A stretch of 64,000 nucleotides of DNA from positions 18,706,482 to 18,770,481 of the forward strand of contig OZ007569.1 in NCBI GenBank assembly GCA_963931925.1. The letters run 5' to 3'. This DNA is from Onchidella celtica (Eukaryota; Mollusca; Gastropoda; Systellommatophora; Onchidiidae). The notes under the pieces were generated by a model that did not search any database, was not told where the DNA came from, and saw only the letters and a list, made by a program, of their open reading frames with translations. How positions within the stretch are numbered: position 1 is the first letter of the stretch; each line of letters opens with the position of its first letter. Shown one piece after another: positions 45,701 through 57,040 of the stretch. Both the position numbers and the translations under genes were made by a program.

Positions 45701-48700
45701 TTTACACATGGCCTGACAATATTACATTGGTTACTACATCCTCGGCATATTTATGAATGATACGTCAGCTATTACTGTATTAGTACCAAAATATTATGAA
45801 CACATATTAAAAAGCTTCACACTAGCGATCCATGACAACTTTTTCTCCGGGTATTTCTCTCACCTTGCATTATATTGATGGCTGATGGAGTGCTGGCTGG
45901 TAAAGGTGTGTTCAATTCTCCTGTTTGATTGTTCTGACTACTTGAAATTGTTTGGCCTGCTGGAGGAAAACAAATGAACAAATAAATATAAGAATGGCTG
46001 TTGTTATAAGTATGTATGCATCCCAAGCATTCTGCGCTAGGGGTGCGTACATATATGTACCTATTCCTTACCCCATCCTTATCTTCAACCCTAGATCTTA
46101 TCGAATCCCTAATCCTGTCCCCTACCCTTTCAATCAAAAAACAGGAAGAAAACAAAAAGATAATCTGAAAGAATAATTTATTAAGGCTGCTGTTAGGAGT
46201 ATTTCCGGAGGAGCTTTCTAGCTCTGGAGTCAAAATAGGCGTTAAAATACATACCCCTCGCGCAAAATACTTGGGTGGCATGCATGCTTGTCACAACATT
46301 CTATGAGAATATCTGAATGTCAAGAATAATTTGATACCAAAAAAGATCTTTTTGTTAGTCATGCAGCTTATCTGTTGTAGTTCAAGAAAATTACATCAAA
46401 GCTTTCCATTTTACACCTTCATCTTGTGCTATAAGGTAAAGGCTTCCAGATTCTTAAATTTCATACTGATATGTGAGGGGATGGCACAGAATTGATAATA
46501 CACCACAGCCGACCAAGCTGAGAAAATCGACCAAACTGATAGATGGGATAAAAATCTATCATTCTGTTATGATAGCAGACATGACATCTAATTTGGCAAA
46601 AACCAAAGCTGTATTTCAGTCCCAATCATCGTTTTACTCAATTTCCTCAACTTTGGTGGTTACGACATGTTGCCAAATCTGGGTCGTCACCACACATATT
46701 GAATGTGGATAGAGCAAAGTAGACAGAAGTAAATATGGTGATCAGTTCATCTGTGCAAATCTCAAATCTTTCAACTGGGCATGTTACTCATTATAAGCAC
46801 GATGACAAGATATAAGATGAACCATAAGCTACAACAAAGAAAGGAAATAAAAATATGAGTAATAAATTACCGTACGTAAAATATAAATATTATACTGAAG
46901 AATTTTAGTGGGCACTGAATTCAACTATGATGCCACTACTCAAGAAATGAGCACTAATAAAGAAAAATACAAATGGCATTATAATAAATCATGGAATCAT
47001 CTACCACTCACTGTTCAGAGCTGATACAACTTGACTTAAAGATGCAGGTTTCAGTACATTTTGAGACTGAGATGACTGAGCCACTGTGAGTGCTTGACTG
47101 TTCGGTTGTAACATAGAGATTGCTGCACCTGTAACACAAGATCGATAACATAGTGACAGAACAGTCTTGTAATAAAAGTTCCTCTGTTTTTTGTTGTTGT
47201 TTTTTAGGTCAGAAAAGATATAAAAAATTGTAAATCCAATCCTGAAGTCCTTATCCTTAACATTGGTGGAGAATTTGTTCAATGTTAACTCAAGACTACT
47301 TTTTGGAGAAATCATAGCAAACATTTTTGGTCTGTTTCAAAATACTAAATTATCATGAGACTGTGCCAGATGCAACATATTTTCCCAAGAAGTTTTATTT
47401 ATTTCCAAGGTCAGTGACAGATATTCAACTAGCAAATTAACCTTCCCCTAACTACAGTCAGTGAAGCTAAAAATCAAATCAAATATCCAATTCCTATCAA
47501 CAAAATAATCAGTGACAAAAAGACATAAAACACTTGTTTTCTAAGGCTTCCTTTTGTTGCTATTCTTTACACATAATTAGTTAATTAGTTCCATTTTCCA
47601 CTTTGCCAGACAAATCAAAGTAAGCAAGCTAAATTTTCATATTTTTCAAGATTTTATAATAAGCCAGTTTTACTTAATATTAGTCGATATGTTGATAACA
47701 AATAAAGCATTTATTTTCTTTGTGTGATGAATTATTAAATTTAAAATTAGTAAAATCACTAATTTTCAGTTGAAGAAAATGTGGCTTTTGAGTATGAAGA
47801 AGTTTCCCACTGGTGCTGTATAGTCTAAACTGAGACATATTTCTTAATGTCTATTCAAAAGGAAAACGCTCTAAAATATATACCATGTTATAAAGGAAGT
47901 AAGGTCTCTAATGTAATCATGAAAGGCTTTTTAACCGCTGAGCCTTAAATTCTACAAAATATCATATTGCGCATAGAACGATGTAAATGTGTACGTACAC
48001 ATTATAAATGGTCTTGAAATTTGCTATATACTTTTGTTGTTTTTAACCCACAACTGAGTTGAATGGCGGGAAGTGTTTTGACATTTTGAGCCGGAGAAAA
48101 AAAAACGCATTTTCTTCCGGCAGACTTAAAAGTATTACAGGAAATTTCGTTCTGCCCCTCAGTTTACACATTGGTGAGCAAAACTCTTTAAAAATTACAT
48201 CTGTGCATTCCCCGAGTCAGTGGGCCAACTTGTATGTGTAAAAACTAAATCTTTCAAATATGTCACTGTTTATTCTTTTTTAAAATGATATAATGTCTTC
48301 ATAAATTTGTATACCTTGCTGAAATATAAGTGGAATCTGCATTGTCTGAATATTGCTGGCTGTGGTACTGCTGGGAGTACTGTTGGCACTGATAGTAACA
48401 GTTTTACTGGTTACTGGGACAGTGGAAGGGTCTTTTGTGACAGTAGCTGCTGGGGCGGTTTGGAAGGAGAATGATGGCACTTGACTGACAACTTGTGTGA
48501 CAGCAGGGGCTGGGGCAACTTCCCTGGCGGGCTGAACTCCAGTTGGCTGCTCTGGTGTAGAAGTGGAGTTGACAGGTGTTGGCATGGGGAAAACTGGCTT
48601 CATGTTGGAGTTTATAAGCTGAAATAGAAACAAAAAATAAATATATATTTACAAGTTAACATTGCAGTCTCTACAGAAGGCTGCGTTTTCTGGGGTGTGT

Positions 48701-51700
48701 GTTGAAGATTCTTATTTACAGACGACCACAACCATGGGCTTTTGTGCATCTTTTCATAAACAAAAAGTCCGGTTATAACAGTCCAGGTCGGGTAGCAGGG
48801 CAGACTTGTCCCAACTGGCACAGGGCTCGTCCTCCTCTCTGTGGCATCACCTCCGCTGACGGCCAACGGCTTCCCAGCATGGCATAGCCAAACATGCTCC
48901 CGAACATCTGGTCTGGTCAACCCTAAGGGACCTGACATCTTGGCCTGTTTTAGTGAATCTTCGGGCAAAAATATACGTTCTCTGGAAGGTCTGCCATTCC
49001 GCCACTGCTTGAAGCACCAGTTTAAGCTTAGCCTTAAGCAATAGGTTTCCAATAACTATGTGATAGGTTTGAAATACACGGTCAATTCATTTTAAATACC
49101 AGTATTCAGAAATGCTATACATATGCAGACATGGCCACATCGGAACGTTACATCCTGCCAAATGATAACGTGGCTATGCCTCTGAAAATATTGACCAATC
49201 ATAACTTCCAACTTGTGTGCATATGTCTAGGAAAAAGAAAAAAACAATGTATGTCTGTAAAATTTTGTGGGGGAGGGGGGGGGGGGGATGTCAACCGGTG
49301 GAAGACATGGGCAAAATACACTTGCAGGACAGGGTAACGATGTTAGGGCGTGAACCAAAGCAACTGAAAATTTCGCGAAGACTGATAAATTGTCCTGCTT
49401 CAGCTTCGTTAAAATTTGCACCTAGTACCTTAAATTCTTTTTTTATATTAGGAAATGGTATGGCTATATTGTCATGACGGCCACCGGTAATAGCGAGCCT
49501 ACAAATCAGCTGAAGGTATTATCATGATATACGTTGTATATGGGATCTAAAACGCAGAAACAGTTTGGACATATGGATAATACATATTAGGATTCTCCCG
49601 AATTTCGGTAACACCTGCTGCTACAAGTTCGGACAATGTTATAATTTGTATAGATCTATATACATGTATATAATTATGTATGCAATCGATTCACTCCTTA
49701 AGTTAATGCAGCAATTTCTCTGCATCACAGGACAACTTGGAAATAGTCGGCTTGCTAATGTTATTTTTATCAGTTACCTCGGGTCACTTGATCTTCCCGA
49801 ATAGATAATACCAGAGGCTATTATGTTGGATAAGAAGAAAGAGGCACGTACAGTAAGTACTTCGTAATTCCCAGTACATGCGCTGGTATTATGTCTCTCA
49901 TACATTACGTTTTATTCATTAACTTACATTTTCCGCGATAGTGCTGCCTACATAGTTGAACTACTATTGTTCTAAGCTGCCTGCCAAATAAATTATTGTT
50001 ATACTTTCAACAAAAAAAAAACTATTATGTAAAGTGCCAGAACCAAAGGCGCTTAAAACGTCCCTATGCGCTGCCAAGGAGTTTTTACATTTACTATGTG
50101 GCTTTTCTCCTTTCTAAAGCGGTAAAGCTAAAACATGTACAGTTCAACATGTGGTCTCCAAGTTGAACGCTCGTTGGCGAATATACGGTACGTATTACTA
50201 TGCTTGTATGGCCGACTTCATTTCCTTCATCTTATGGGGCAGATGTGGGAGGGCTTGGAAAAACCTACACAAGCCATTATGCCAGTAGCGTGCGAGCGCG
50301 AGAGCATCCCACACGCGCCTTACCTGTGCTATGGTATTCTTTAGGAACACGGTTCTTCAGATGCGCTTAAACGGGGTGGGAAAGGTGCCATAGCCAAGGA
50401 GGGGAGGGGACCAGAATTCAGTTGGAAAGAGGTTTATTCTGGGCCTACATTTTTGGCGCACACAGGTAAATTATGGTAGAAATCTGTGAAAATGGGAACT
50501 GTAAGTAGGGCGAACGTAAAGTTGGAAAGGCTAAAGAAGTTGAGTATCATTCCATGGATAAGGTGGCCCCCTCCCCAGGTCAATCCCAGGAAATATATAT
50601 TACATATATGACATGTATTATATTTCCAGACGTAGGCCACTATCCTTGTTCCCACTATGCACGCTATGATTTTAATTATTATGTTGAGGGAAAACAAAAG
50701 ACGAAGGAAAAGTCTATGCATACAAGTCAATGGCATCCTACTAGGATTTCAACTGTCCTCACGTATTATGCAGTGTGCAACCACATGCTAAGTATACAAT
50801 AATGTAGATGGGTGTGCACAGTGGTGTACCATCCACGTGGAGCTGTGTAAAAGTTACATAGGTTAATTTCCATAAGCCAACGGAGGCAAATATGCTAATG
50901 GTGGAAATATCGATAATGTTGATTACGAACGTAGATCCATTTTACTGTAAAAAAAATAAATGAATGCACTGAGAGAGAGAGACAGAAAGAGACAGAGAGA
51001 AGAGAGAGATGGGGCCTGCAGTATGTCATGTGCACAGAAAGAAAAGACATTCTGCCTACAAATTAAATCCACTGCCTGTTTACGATTAACAGCTCTGTGT
51101 TGTGCGTGGGCCAATCTAATTCAAATTTACTTTTATTTTACGTGCTATTTACACCGCACATAATTTTGTTTTGTTTTGTTGGCAATGTAGTCAGATAGAG
51201 ATGCAGATGTGCTTAGCTCCCGACCTACACACGACTTTTCCTTTCTCGTAAGGCAAGGAGCCAAATAGAGCGAGTGGCTTTGTATGCACGGTCCTTGCCT
51301 TTAGCAATGGCAGGAATATTTGTCTAAATATAGCACAAACTGCGCCCCCCGCTGCCTTCCCAAGCATACGCACAGTGTTTGGTGCTTAGTACGCAAACAA
51401 TTTAAGCTATATACCATCTTTGATATCTCGAGCCTAGATTTGAGAGTGAGCGGGATTACAGATTCTCGGTGAATATTACCAATACGGTAAATTGGTATTT
51501 CATTTAAACGCCAGAACCAACCAAAGTGCATAGTATGCAGTAAAATTCTGATATTATATAAACATGAAACTTGGTGATCACGTTCCAGCAAAGTTAAACA
51601 AACTGATTAAAAATTTAAAAGAATGACTCTAACAATGAAAGATCACCTAGCTCTACTACAGATGTATGTTGAACAAGCATATGCTGGTTCGCACGTACGC

Positions 51701-54700
51701 CATAATCAATTAAAGGCCGATGAAAGCACACCCATACATGTATACAAAATACGCCTGAACAACTGAACATTTAGATAGACCTGCTCTAGTAGTGTGATTG
51801 TTGAATCTAGATTAAGCTTGTTCTTGGCCCCAAGTTCGATTTTATTTTTTTTTTTACATTTTATAATCCATTTCTTCTTTCTTCGAACAGCTGCAACACT
51901 CTGTTCACCTGAGAAGTTATCTGGTATCTTGACTCATATTAAGTCGAACAGCAGCCTCACAAAAACGTACAGCGTCTCGCCCCACCCATTTCTCCCTTTA
52001 ATTTGGCTTAAATGGTGATGGGAACTTAAAAACTACGATTTTCTCAGCATCATTATGGTAGTTACTTCACACTTTTCATTTCTTACTTTTTAAAATTTGT
52101 GTAAATTACGGTCGGATCACCATTATTGGTTTCACTGTAAAGCATGAATGAGAATTAAGTAAGTGTGGTCAATGAATTAAAACACTGAAAGTGGGCATTT
52201 GTTTGTTTTTCCTAATTAGGCATGTAAAGTTGCAAAATGTGAAAAAAAAAAAAAAAAACTGCTTTGTAGAAAGGATTACTACCTTAAGATTGATATCTTC
52301 CCTCAACTGTAAATTGGTACATGGGTTTTTGTGTCAAGACCGGACTCCCTGAATTCAGATTTGACAATAAGAAAACCACAAGAGACACTATAAAACATGA
52401 CTGATACAATGTTTATACTGCAGTAAACTGTTGCCTGGGTAACAAAGTGGCAAGATCTGGCCTTACAAGTTTCCAAGGTTGATAATTTTTCAGTACTGAT
52501 CTATTATTTATAATTAAAATAAAAAAACAAAGCGCAGGTCTTCCAGATCAGCCCTTCATAGCCATCTCTGAAGTAATACAGACCAAACTTTTTGTGCAGG
52601 TTCATTTTAGCCAAAAATGGTACCTTTTCAACATTTCATCAATATATTATAATTGGTCGGGAAGTGTTTTTTTCAAACTTTGTTTGATGCACAGATTTCG
52701 GGCACAACAATCACTTTGCATCCGCTCTTGACTTTTCCTAATATCTAACATGCCTTTTTTATTAGTAAAATATTGAAATATCTCAGTATTTCAAGGCTAA
52801 ACTTGCCCTTTTCAAATTTATTGTTATTGGGTTATTCTTAGTCCCATTATTGGTCAAATTATGATGTGAAAGGAGGCCATCCATAAAATATATATTTGGT
52901 GCTTTTAGACCATCCCACCCCTTCCTCCATGCACATTTTTCAATGTGAATGTCCATGATCCACTGGTCCAATGAGATTTGATCACATTATGCATGGACTA
53001 TTCTACTGTTGTTCCAGAATATAAGATTTTATTTAGCCTCCCCCTTTATTTTCTTATATATTCTACCTCTTTGCTATGCACTCCTCTTTTTCTTTTTTTT
53101 TTGTATTTTTTGTTTCTTCAATCACTCGCCTTTCCCATGCATTCAAAGGGTTTCAATTTCAAAGATCAAGTTTTACCTTTCAACAAGCTGACAGGTTAAA
53201 ATGAGTTACAAATCCCCGTTGATAAAAATTGAACAGATGACCAACCAAGCACTTTTGAAAATCTCGAAAAGCAAACAAGCAAAAGACCTGACATTGTATA
53301 ACTGAGAATAAAACAACAGGATGTGTGGTTAACACATAAGAAGATGTGCAGCGTTCTTACACTGCCAGGCCATTCATTCTCACATTTTGGACAAACAATC
53401 AAATTGTAAGCAAGTACCTGCTTTGGCTGCTCATCTTCTCCAACAGCACATGACAAATCTGTTTCTTCAAACCCTGATGGGTTCATCCTCTGTTCTAAGG
53501 CATTTCCTGGGGGTGCACCAGGTTGAGGATCAGGAGAGTTTAGGCAAGTCTGAATAAGGGCTTTCCCACTGTCACTGGTGATCATGGGCTGTAGTTTTCG
53601 AGTGGCAAATGTGTACACATGTCCAGTTTCACTGGCAACAAGTAACATGACCTGTGTGCCTGTAAGTGTTGACAATTCATAGGCCTGGGGATAGGAAAGG
53701 CAAGAAGTTGAAACATTCAAAATTACTATATGACAATTCCTGTGCCATTTTTCTTTAATAAAATAGTACATAGTAATTCATTATTCATAAATTGTTTATT
53801 AAGCTGGGCACAGTACTAAATAAATACTTGTAATCAAACATATAGTACAGATAAATGAGGAGTCACGGTGTTTGCATTTTTTTTAAAAAGGGCTATAATT
53901 GACGCCAGTTCATCCCATGGATGTCTTTGTGACATCAAAACCCTTGCATTCACACACATACATTTGTCTGTTGTTGTTTTTGTAACACTAACAGTGGAAC
54001 AAAAATTAATGGTTGCATGAAGGTAGTATAAAATTTCTTAGAAGTCCCTCACATATGGACCACAAATGAGTGCATGCTTTCCATTGATTATTCGACGGTG
54101 TAAAGTGTACGGCGCGGTGTCTTCTGAACTATTATTTTAGCAAATACGGTAGATGGTATACAAAACGTGAGTAGCCTACTGCTGTCCCAAACGAATTCGA
54201 GTAATTTCTTTAAACTTGAAGTTTGTCTCGATTAATTCGTGAGAAATAAAACACAATATCCAATTTACACTGATAATACATTTGTAACTTATGAGTACAA
54301 TTACGTGCGAAGACCTTTTTTTTTTTTTTAACCATTTTATTATCAGTTGCAAAATATCATGAAGTCACGTTAGTTGAAAAGACTTACCTTTTTCATGATA
54401 CCCGTCTTTCGCTTACTGAATGTTGTGTAGCGTCGCAATTTATTTTCAATAAATTCCATTTTAATCTTAACTCGTCCTTTTGTCTTTTTCCCTGGCTTAA
54501 GTCCAGAATTGGAAGCGTTTTGCTGAAATCCATGTCCTTGATTAACTTGACCAAACCCAGCTGCATCCGTATCAGAATCACAATCATCATCGTCAAGACT
54601 CGGATCAACTTGTTCGAATATAAAGTTTTCTGGCATTGGCTGACTGTTTCCGTATATGTTACTGTTGCCTCCTCCGTTTATACTCGGTACCCCCCCACTG

Positions 54701-54825
54701 CTGATTTTGCTCAAACTAGTTTGGGTAAGGTTTTGCATCATGTCGAGAAAGGAAACGGCTCGTTTACTATCCACTACCTTATTCCGTAGCCTTCTCCATA
54801 ACGGGAATAGTGCCCATGTAAGCAT
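42670..54825 (-). CDS. SRF: Serum response factor (MADS-box), 8 coding exons, complete (502 aa)
   Basis: A nuclear MADS-box factor that binds CC(A/T)6GG as a dimer and works with ternary complex factors and MRTFs. Coding exons (minus): 54825-54388, 53684-53418, 48618-48315, 47128-47012, 45959-45864, 44335-44192, 43276-43227, 42762-42670; 1,509 nt, all phases agree. The MADS box starts at residue 117 (GRVKIKMEF, RRYTTFSKRKTGIMKK) and is cut by intron 1 before AYELSTLTGTQ. The SAM extension (LLVASETGHVYTFATRKLQP, GFEETDL) is near-identical to vertebrate SRF. The C-terminal half is Ser/Thr/Pro/Gln-rich, as in the SRF activation domain, and ends in a basic KKAKK. An in-frame TGA lies 9 nt before M1; M29/M30 are alternative starts. 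Length is close to human SRF (508 aa). Confidence 0.96.
43227..43276 (-). CDS. SRF: SRF exon 7 (50 nt)
   Basis: Acceptor CATCTACAG, donor CCA|GTAAGT. GQQIITIPVPVSLSGTP corresponds to the vertebrate SGTVQIPVSAVQ block. It is too short to stand out as an ORF; phase and homology support it. Confidence 0.85.
44192..44335 (-). CDS. SRF: SRF exon 6
   Basis: Acceptor CCACAAACAG, donor TTCAG|GTAAGT. The GIVMYHTPQGIVYATPTQ segment corresponds to the conserved HMMYPSPHAVMYAPT block of vertebrate SRF. Confidence 0.9.
44377..44716. mobile_element. TTAA-flanked MITE in SRF intron 5 (diverged ends)
   Basis: The left end TTAACCCTTTCATATCACCC and the inverse of the right end TTAACCTTTGCACATCGCAG are similar but not identical. 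Length is 340 bp. Confidence 0.45.
45276..45503. mobile_element. TTAA-flanked MITE in SRF intron 5
   Basis: The left end TTAACTCATTGTGTGCCAA matches the inverse of the right end TTAACTCTTTGTGTGCCAA with one mismatch over 19 bp. It holds an internal tandem of TGTGTCAATCACCAATRTATC. Length is 228 bp. Confidence 0.7.
45864..45959 (-). CDS. SRF: SRF exon 5
   Basis: Acceptor TTCCTCCAG, donor CAAG|GTGAGA. It encodes GQTISSSQNNQTGELNTPLP. Phase 1 at both ends. Confidence 0.8.
46001..46296. mobile_element. MITE with TACGTAC-type ends, copy 2, in SRF intron 4
   Basis: The left end TTGTTATAAGTATGTATGCA mirrors the right end GCATGCATGCTTGTCACAA. The interior is related to the element at 7934-8258 in reverse orientation. 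Confidence 0.7.
46486..46555 (+). repeat. Short dispersed repeat (GAATTGATAATACA), copy 2
   Basis: Partner of 29868-29935, inside SRF intron 4. Confidence 0.6.
47012..47128 (-). CDS. SRF: SRF exon 4
   Basis: Acceptor GTGTTACAG, donor AACA|GTGAGT. It encodes ISMLQPNSQALTVAQSSQSQ and is Gln/Ser-rich. Phase 1 at both ends. Confidence 0.8.
47855..48200 (-). repeat. Interspersed repeat, about 330 bp, copy in SRF intron 3
   Basis: Reverse-complement partner of 28884-29215, sharing long phrases in order with moderate divergence. Confidence 0.75.
48315..48618 (-). CDS. SRF: SRF exon 3 (start of transactivation region)
   Basis: Acceptor CTATTTCAG, donor CAAG|GTATAC. It is Pro/Thr/Val/Ser-rich with few charged residues. 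It follows a 4.8-kb intron and is in phase. Confidence 0.85.
48700..49050 (-). other. GC-richer island with open frame in SRF intron 2, unassigned
   Basis: A 146-codon minus frame runs from 49052, with a second overlapping open frame. It is GC-richer than the flanking intron and shows no recognised domain. The frame runs straight into SRF exon 3 without a stop, but a good acceptor at 48620-48619 separates them. It could be an old transposon piece. Confidence 0.25.
53418..53684 (-). CDS. SRF: SRF exon 2 (rest of MADS/SAM)
   Basis: Acceptor ATCCCCAG, donor CAG|GTACTT. It encodes residues 147-235: AYELSTLTGTQVMLLVASET through the GFEETDL motif. Confidence 0.96.
54388..54825 (-). CDS. SRF: SRF exon 1 (N-terminus and first half of MADS box)
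   Basis: It encodes residues 1-146. The acidic DDDDCDSDTD stretch and the PGKKTKGRVK basic arm precede the DNA-binding helix. The donor is AAG|GTAAGT, phase 0. The start at 54825 is the first Met after an in-frame stop. Confidence 0.93.
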
Positions 54826-54997
54826 ATGAATTCATCCGCGACAAGAAACACCAAACAGTTTCTTCTCCTCTTGTGATTAGCATTCTGTTATTTTTTGTTC
54901 ATTTATTGTTTGCAAAACATATTCATGTTTATTATTTATATTTTAATGAATGAGACTAGTTTTCGTCCAACAGCTAGCATCAAAGTTTATGCGGATG

Positions 54998-55006
54998 AAT
55001 ATTTAA
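54998..55006 (-). promoter_or_regulatory. TATA-like element of SRF
   Basis: Minus TTAAATATT lies between the CArG cluster and the start codon. It would place transcription start near 54970 and leave a 5' UTR of about 150 nt. Inference only. Confidence 0.3.
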
Positions 55007-55009
55007 GTG

Positions 55010-55018
55010 CACTTCCTA
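55010..55018 (-). promoter_or_regulatory. ETS core next to the CArG cluster
   Basis: CACTTCCTA (minus TAGGAAGTG) has a GGAA core 15 bp from the nearest CArG box. It is compatible with a ternary-complex-factor site. Short motifs like this also occur by chance. Confidence 0.4.
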
Positions 55019-55031
55019 TACATGGCAAAGG

Positions 55032-55083
55032 CCATTTTTGGTATTGCACCGGTTCCATATAAGGGGTTGGCAGCCAAATATGG
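55032..55083. promoter_or_regulatory. Three perfect CArG boxes (SRF binding sites) upstream of SRF
   Basis: CCATTTTTGG at 55032-55041, CCATATAAGG at 55055-55064 and CCAAATATGG at 55074-55083 all match CC(A/T)6GG. They lie 207-258 bp upstream of the SRF start codon. Centre-to-centre spacing is 23 and 19 bp, close to two helical turns each. Vertebrate SRF promoters also carry CArG boxes and are autoregulated. Confidence 0.85.
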
Positions 55084-56998
55084 CCACCATGCACAAATAG
55101 GGAAGAATGAATTTCCAGTCTAAATACACACTGTGTTCAATTCACGTTCAAGAAGAGCGGGACAGCTTATCGATTCTCTGAAAATTGTCAACCATCCATG
55201 TATGGACTGTTTAAGTGACTAATACGCTATTTGCAATCACTTTTAAAAAAAAACAACAAAAAAACAGCTGCGTCTGAATTACGCAATATAAATCGATAAC
55301 GCAGAAGGAAAAGAATAGGCGAGAGGCAGCTAGCAGGTCGAAACTAAATCCTGGCGAGGATTTACTTTAATAACCTTATTTGTTGTTTCTTTTTCTTTCC
55401 TCACTTTCACCTCCATTCTCCCCCTTTCTCTAATGGGGAAACAATCACGGTGATACAAGTGTATATATCCTGAGCCATCTATTTCTTCAACACTAAATTA
55501 GGTTCGTTTGTCTGACAACTCAAATTGCTTTGACAGGGTACGTAAGAGTTTTAGTTCTGGAAGTACTACATTTACAGGACTATAGGCTTTTTTTTTTCAA
55601 CATTATCACAAAGGTGTTCATTTTCTTACCCCACCCCTTGCTCTCTTTTCATATATTCATTCCATATAGACGTCAATGACACAATAAATGTTTTGTTCAC
55701 ATATGCCTGTATAGTTGCTGTCGGCTAGTTTTAATAAAAGATGTCTGTGGTATCTCTTATTTGATAATATCTAAATTGTATGAGATTAAAGTATACAATT
55801 TGAATTATCATGTTAGCTGACATTATGACTTAATTTTTTGCTTTTGCGGTCAAAGCCTTATGAAACAGTAGCACGTGAGAAATAGGGGTGGTAGCATTAC
55901 GACATAATCATTGAAAAATATAGGACCTGTGTTGTACGTAGTACGATATAGGCCTACTGTAATTCTAAATAAGATAATATTTTCCCCCAGGAACTTAAAA
56001 TATGCCTTATGCGTTTACTGAACTCTTTCTTGCTTTTAATTGGGCTGCATCCATCTTATCATGGATCTGCTCTTACTATTTATAAATATAGCACTATAAT
56101 TTTGTCATCATTTGCCTCAGCCTAGCATAACTAGCCCAATAATGGTTGATGCTGTCTACTGTCTGGATCTCTTCCTGGGATCACACTTTTCATAAATTAG
56201 GGCTAGAGCTGGTATATTTTATTATGTCATTCCTTGGCCTGCTCAGATCTCGTTATACACATTGCAATCACTCAAATCATTTCACTTTTAACCCTAAACA
56301 AGATATAAATTATTCATGCCGAGGTGTTTGTAATCTTTTGTAAGTAATTCCATATTACTTCTTTTAACCAACTAAATTCTAATTTAGCTTTGTATACATA
56401 ATAATTGCCATGTTAATATTGTGAAACTATATGTTAAATTATTATTATGCAAGATAATAATTTTGCTGGCTTTATTTTATATTTATTTTGGCAACAAAAT
56501 ACTGTACGCTGTAACTTATTTGAGTTATCACTTTTAATCACTTATTGAAAAGAGTCATGGGCGACATAGCAATTTATTTGGTGTTGATGGTGATGTCGAG
56601 AGTAAATAAAAAGAATTGAAAAGTGTTTATTATTATGTAATATATCCTTTGTCTGTATATAAATAGCCAATATAACAGTGTAAACGAGTCCATTCGTGTG
56701 TGAATTAAAATTTGAATGTTGTTTAGAATGTATAAAGACCTGTGAAACCGAATAATCATTCCCATTCATTCTTTTGTCTTGAAAACCACATAAGAATACC
56801 CAAAATAGAAAGTAGCTTTGAGTCCGAGGGGCGTCTTTCTAGTGGCGAGTGGCCGAAAAGGTCAGATATTGTAACGAAAGACATGCATGTGTACGCAGAC
56901 GATCTGCAAGTGGCAAGCCAACTTTAGCCCAGATAGGAGAAGCATTGGGCTATCTAATTGGGTCAAGGTTTTAATATCGGAGTAATAAGCTGTATATC
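55084..56998. other. Divergent intergenic region between SRF and TKFC
   Basis: AT-rich, no gene supported. No further CArG box noticed. The interval is too long to be an obvious shared core promoter. Confidence 0.5.
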
Positions 56999-57040
56999 AT
57001 GGCGACCAATCCCGGCGGTAACAAAAAGCTCATAAATAAG
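56999..57040 (+). CDS. TKFC: TKFC exon 1
   Basis: ATG at 56999 gives [14 protein letters not shown], aligning with the human SKKLVN start. The donor is AAG|GTAGGC, phase 0. Confidence 0.8.
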
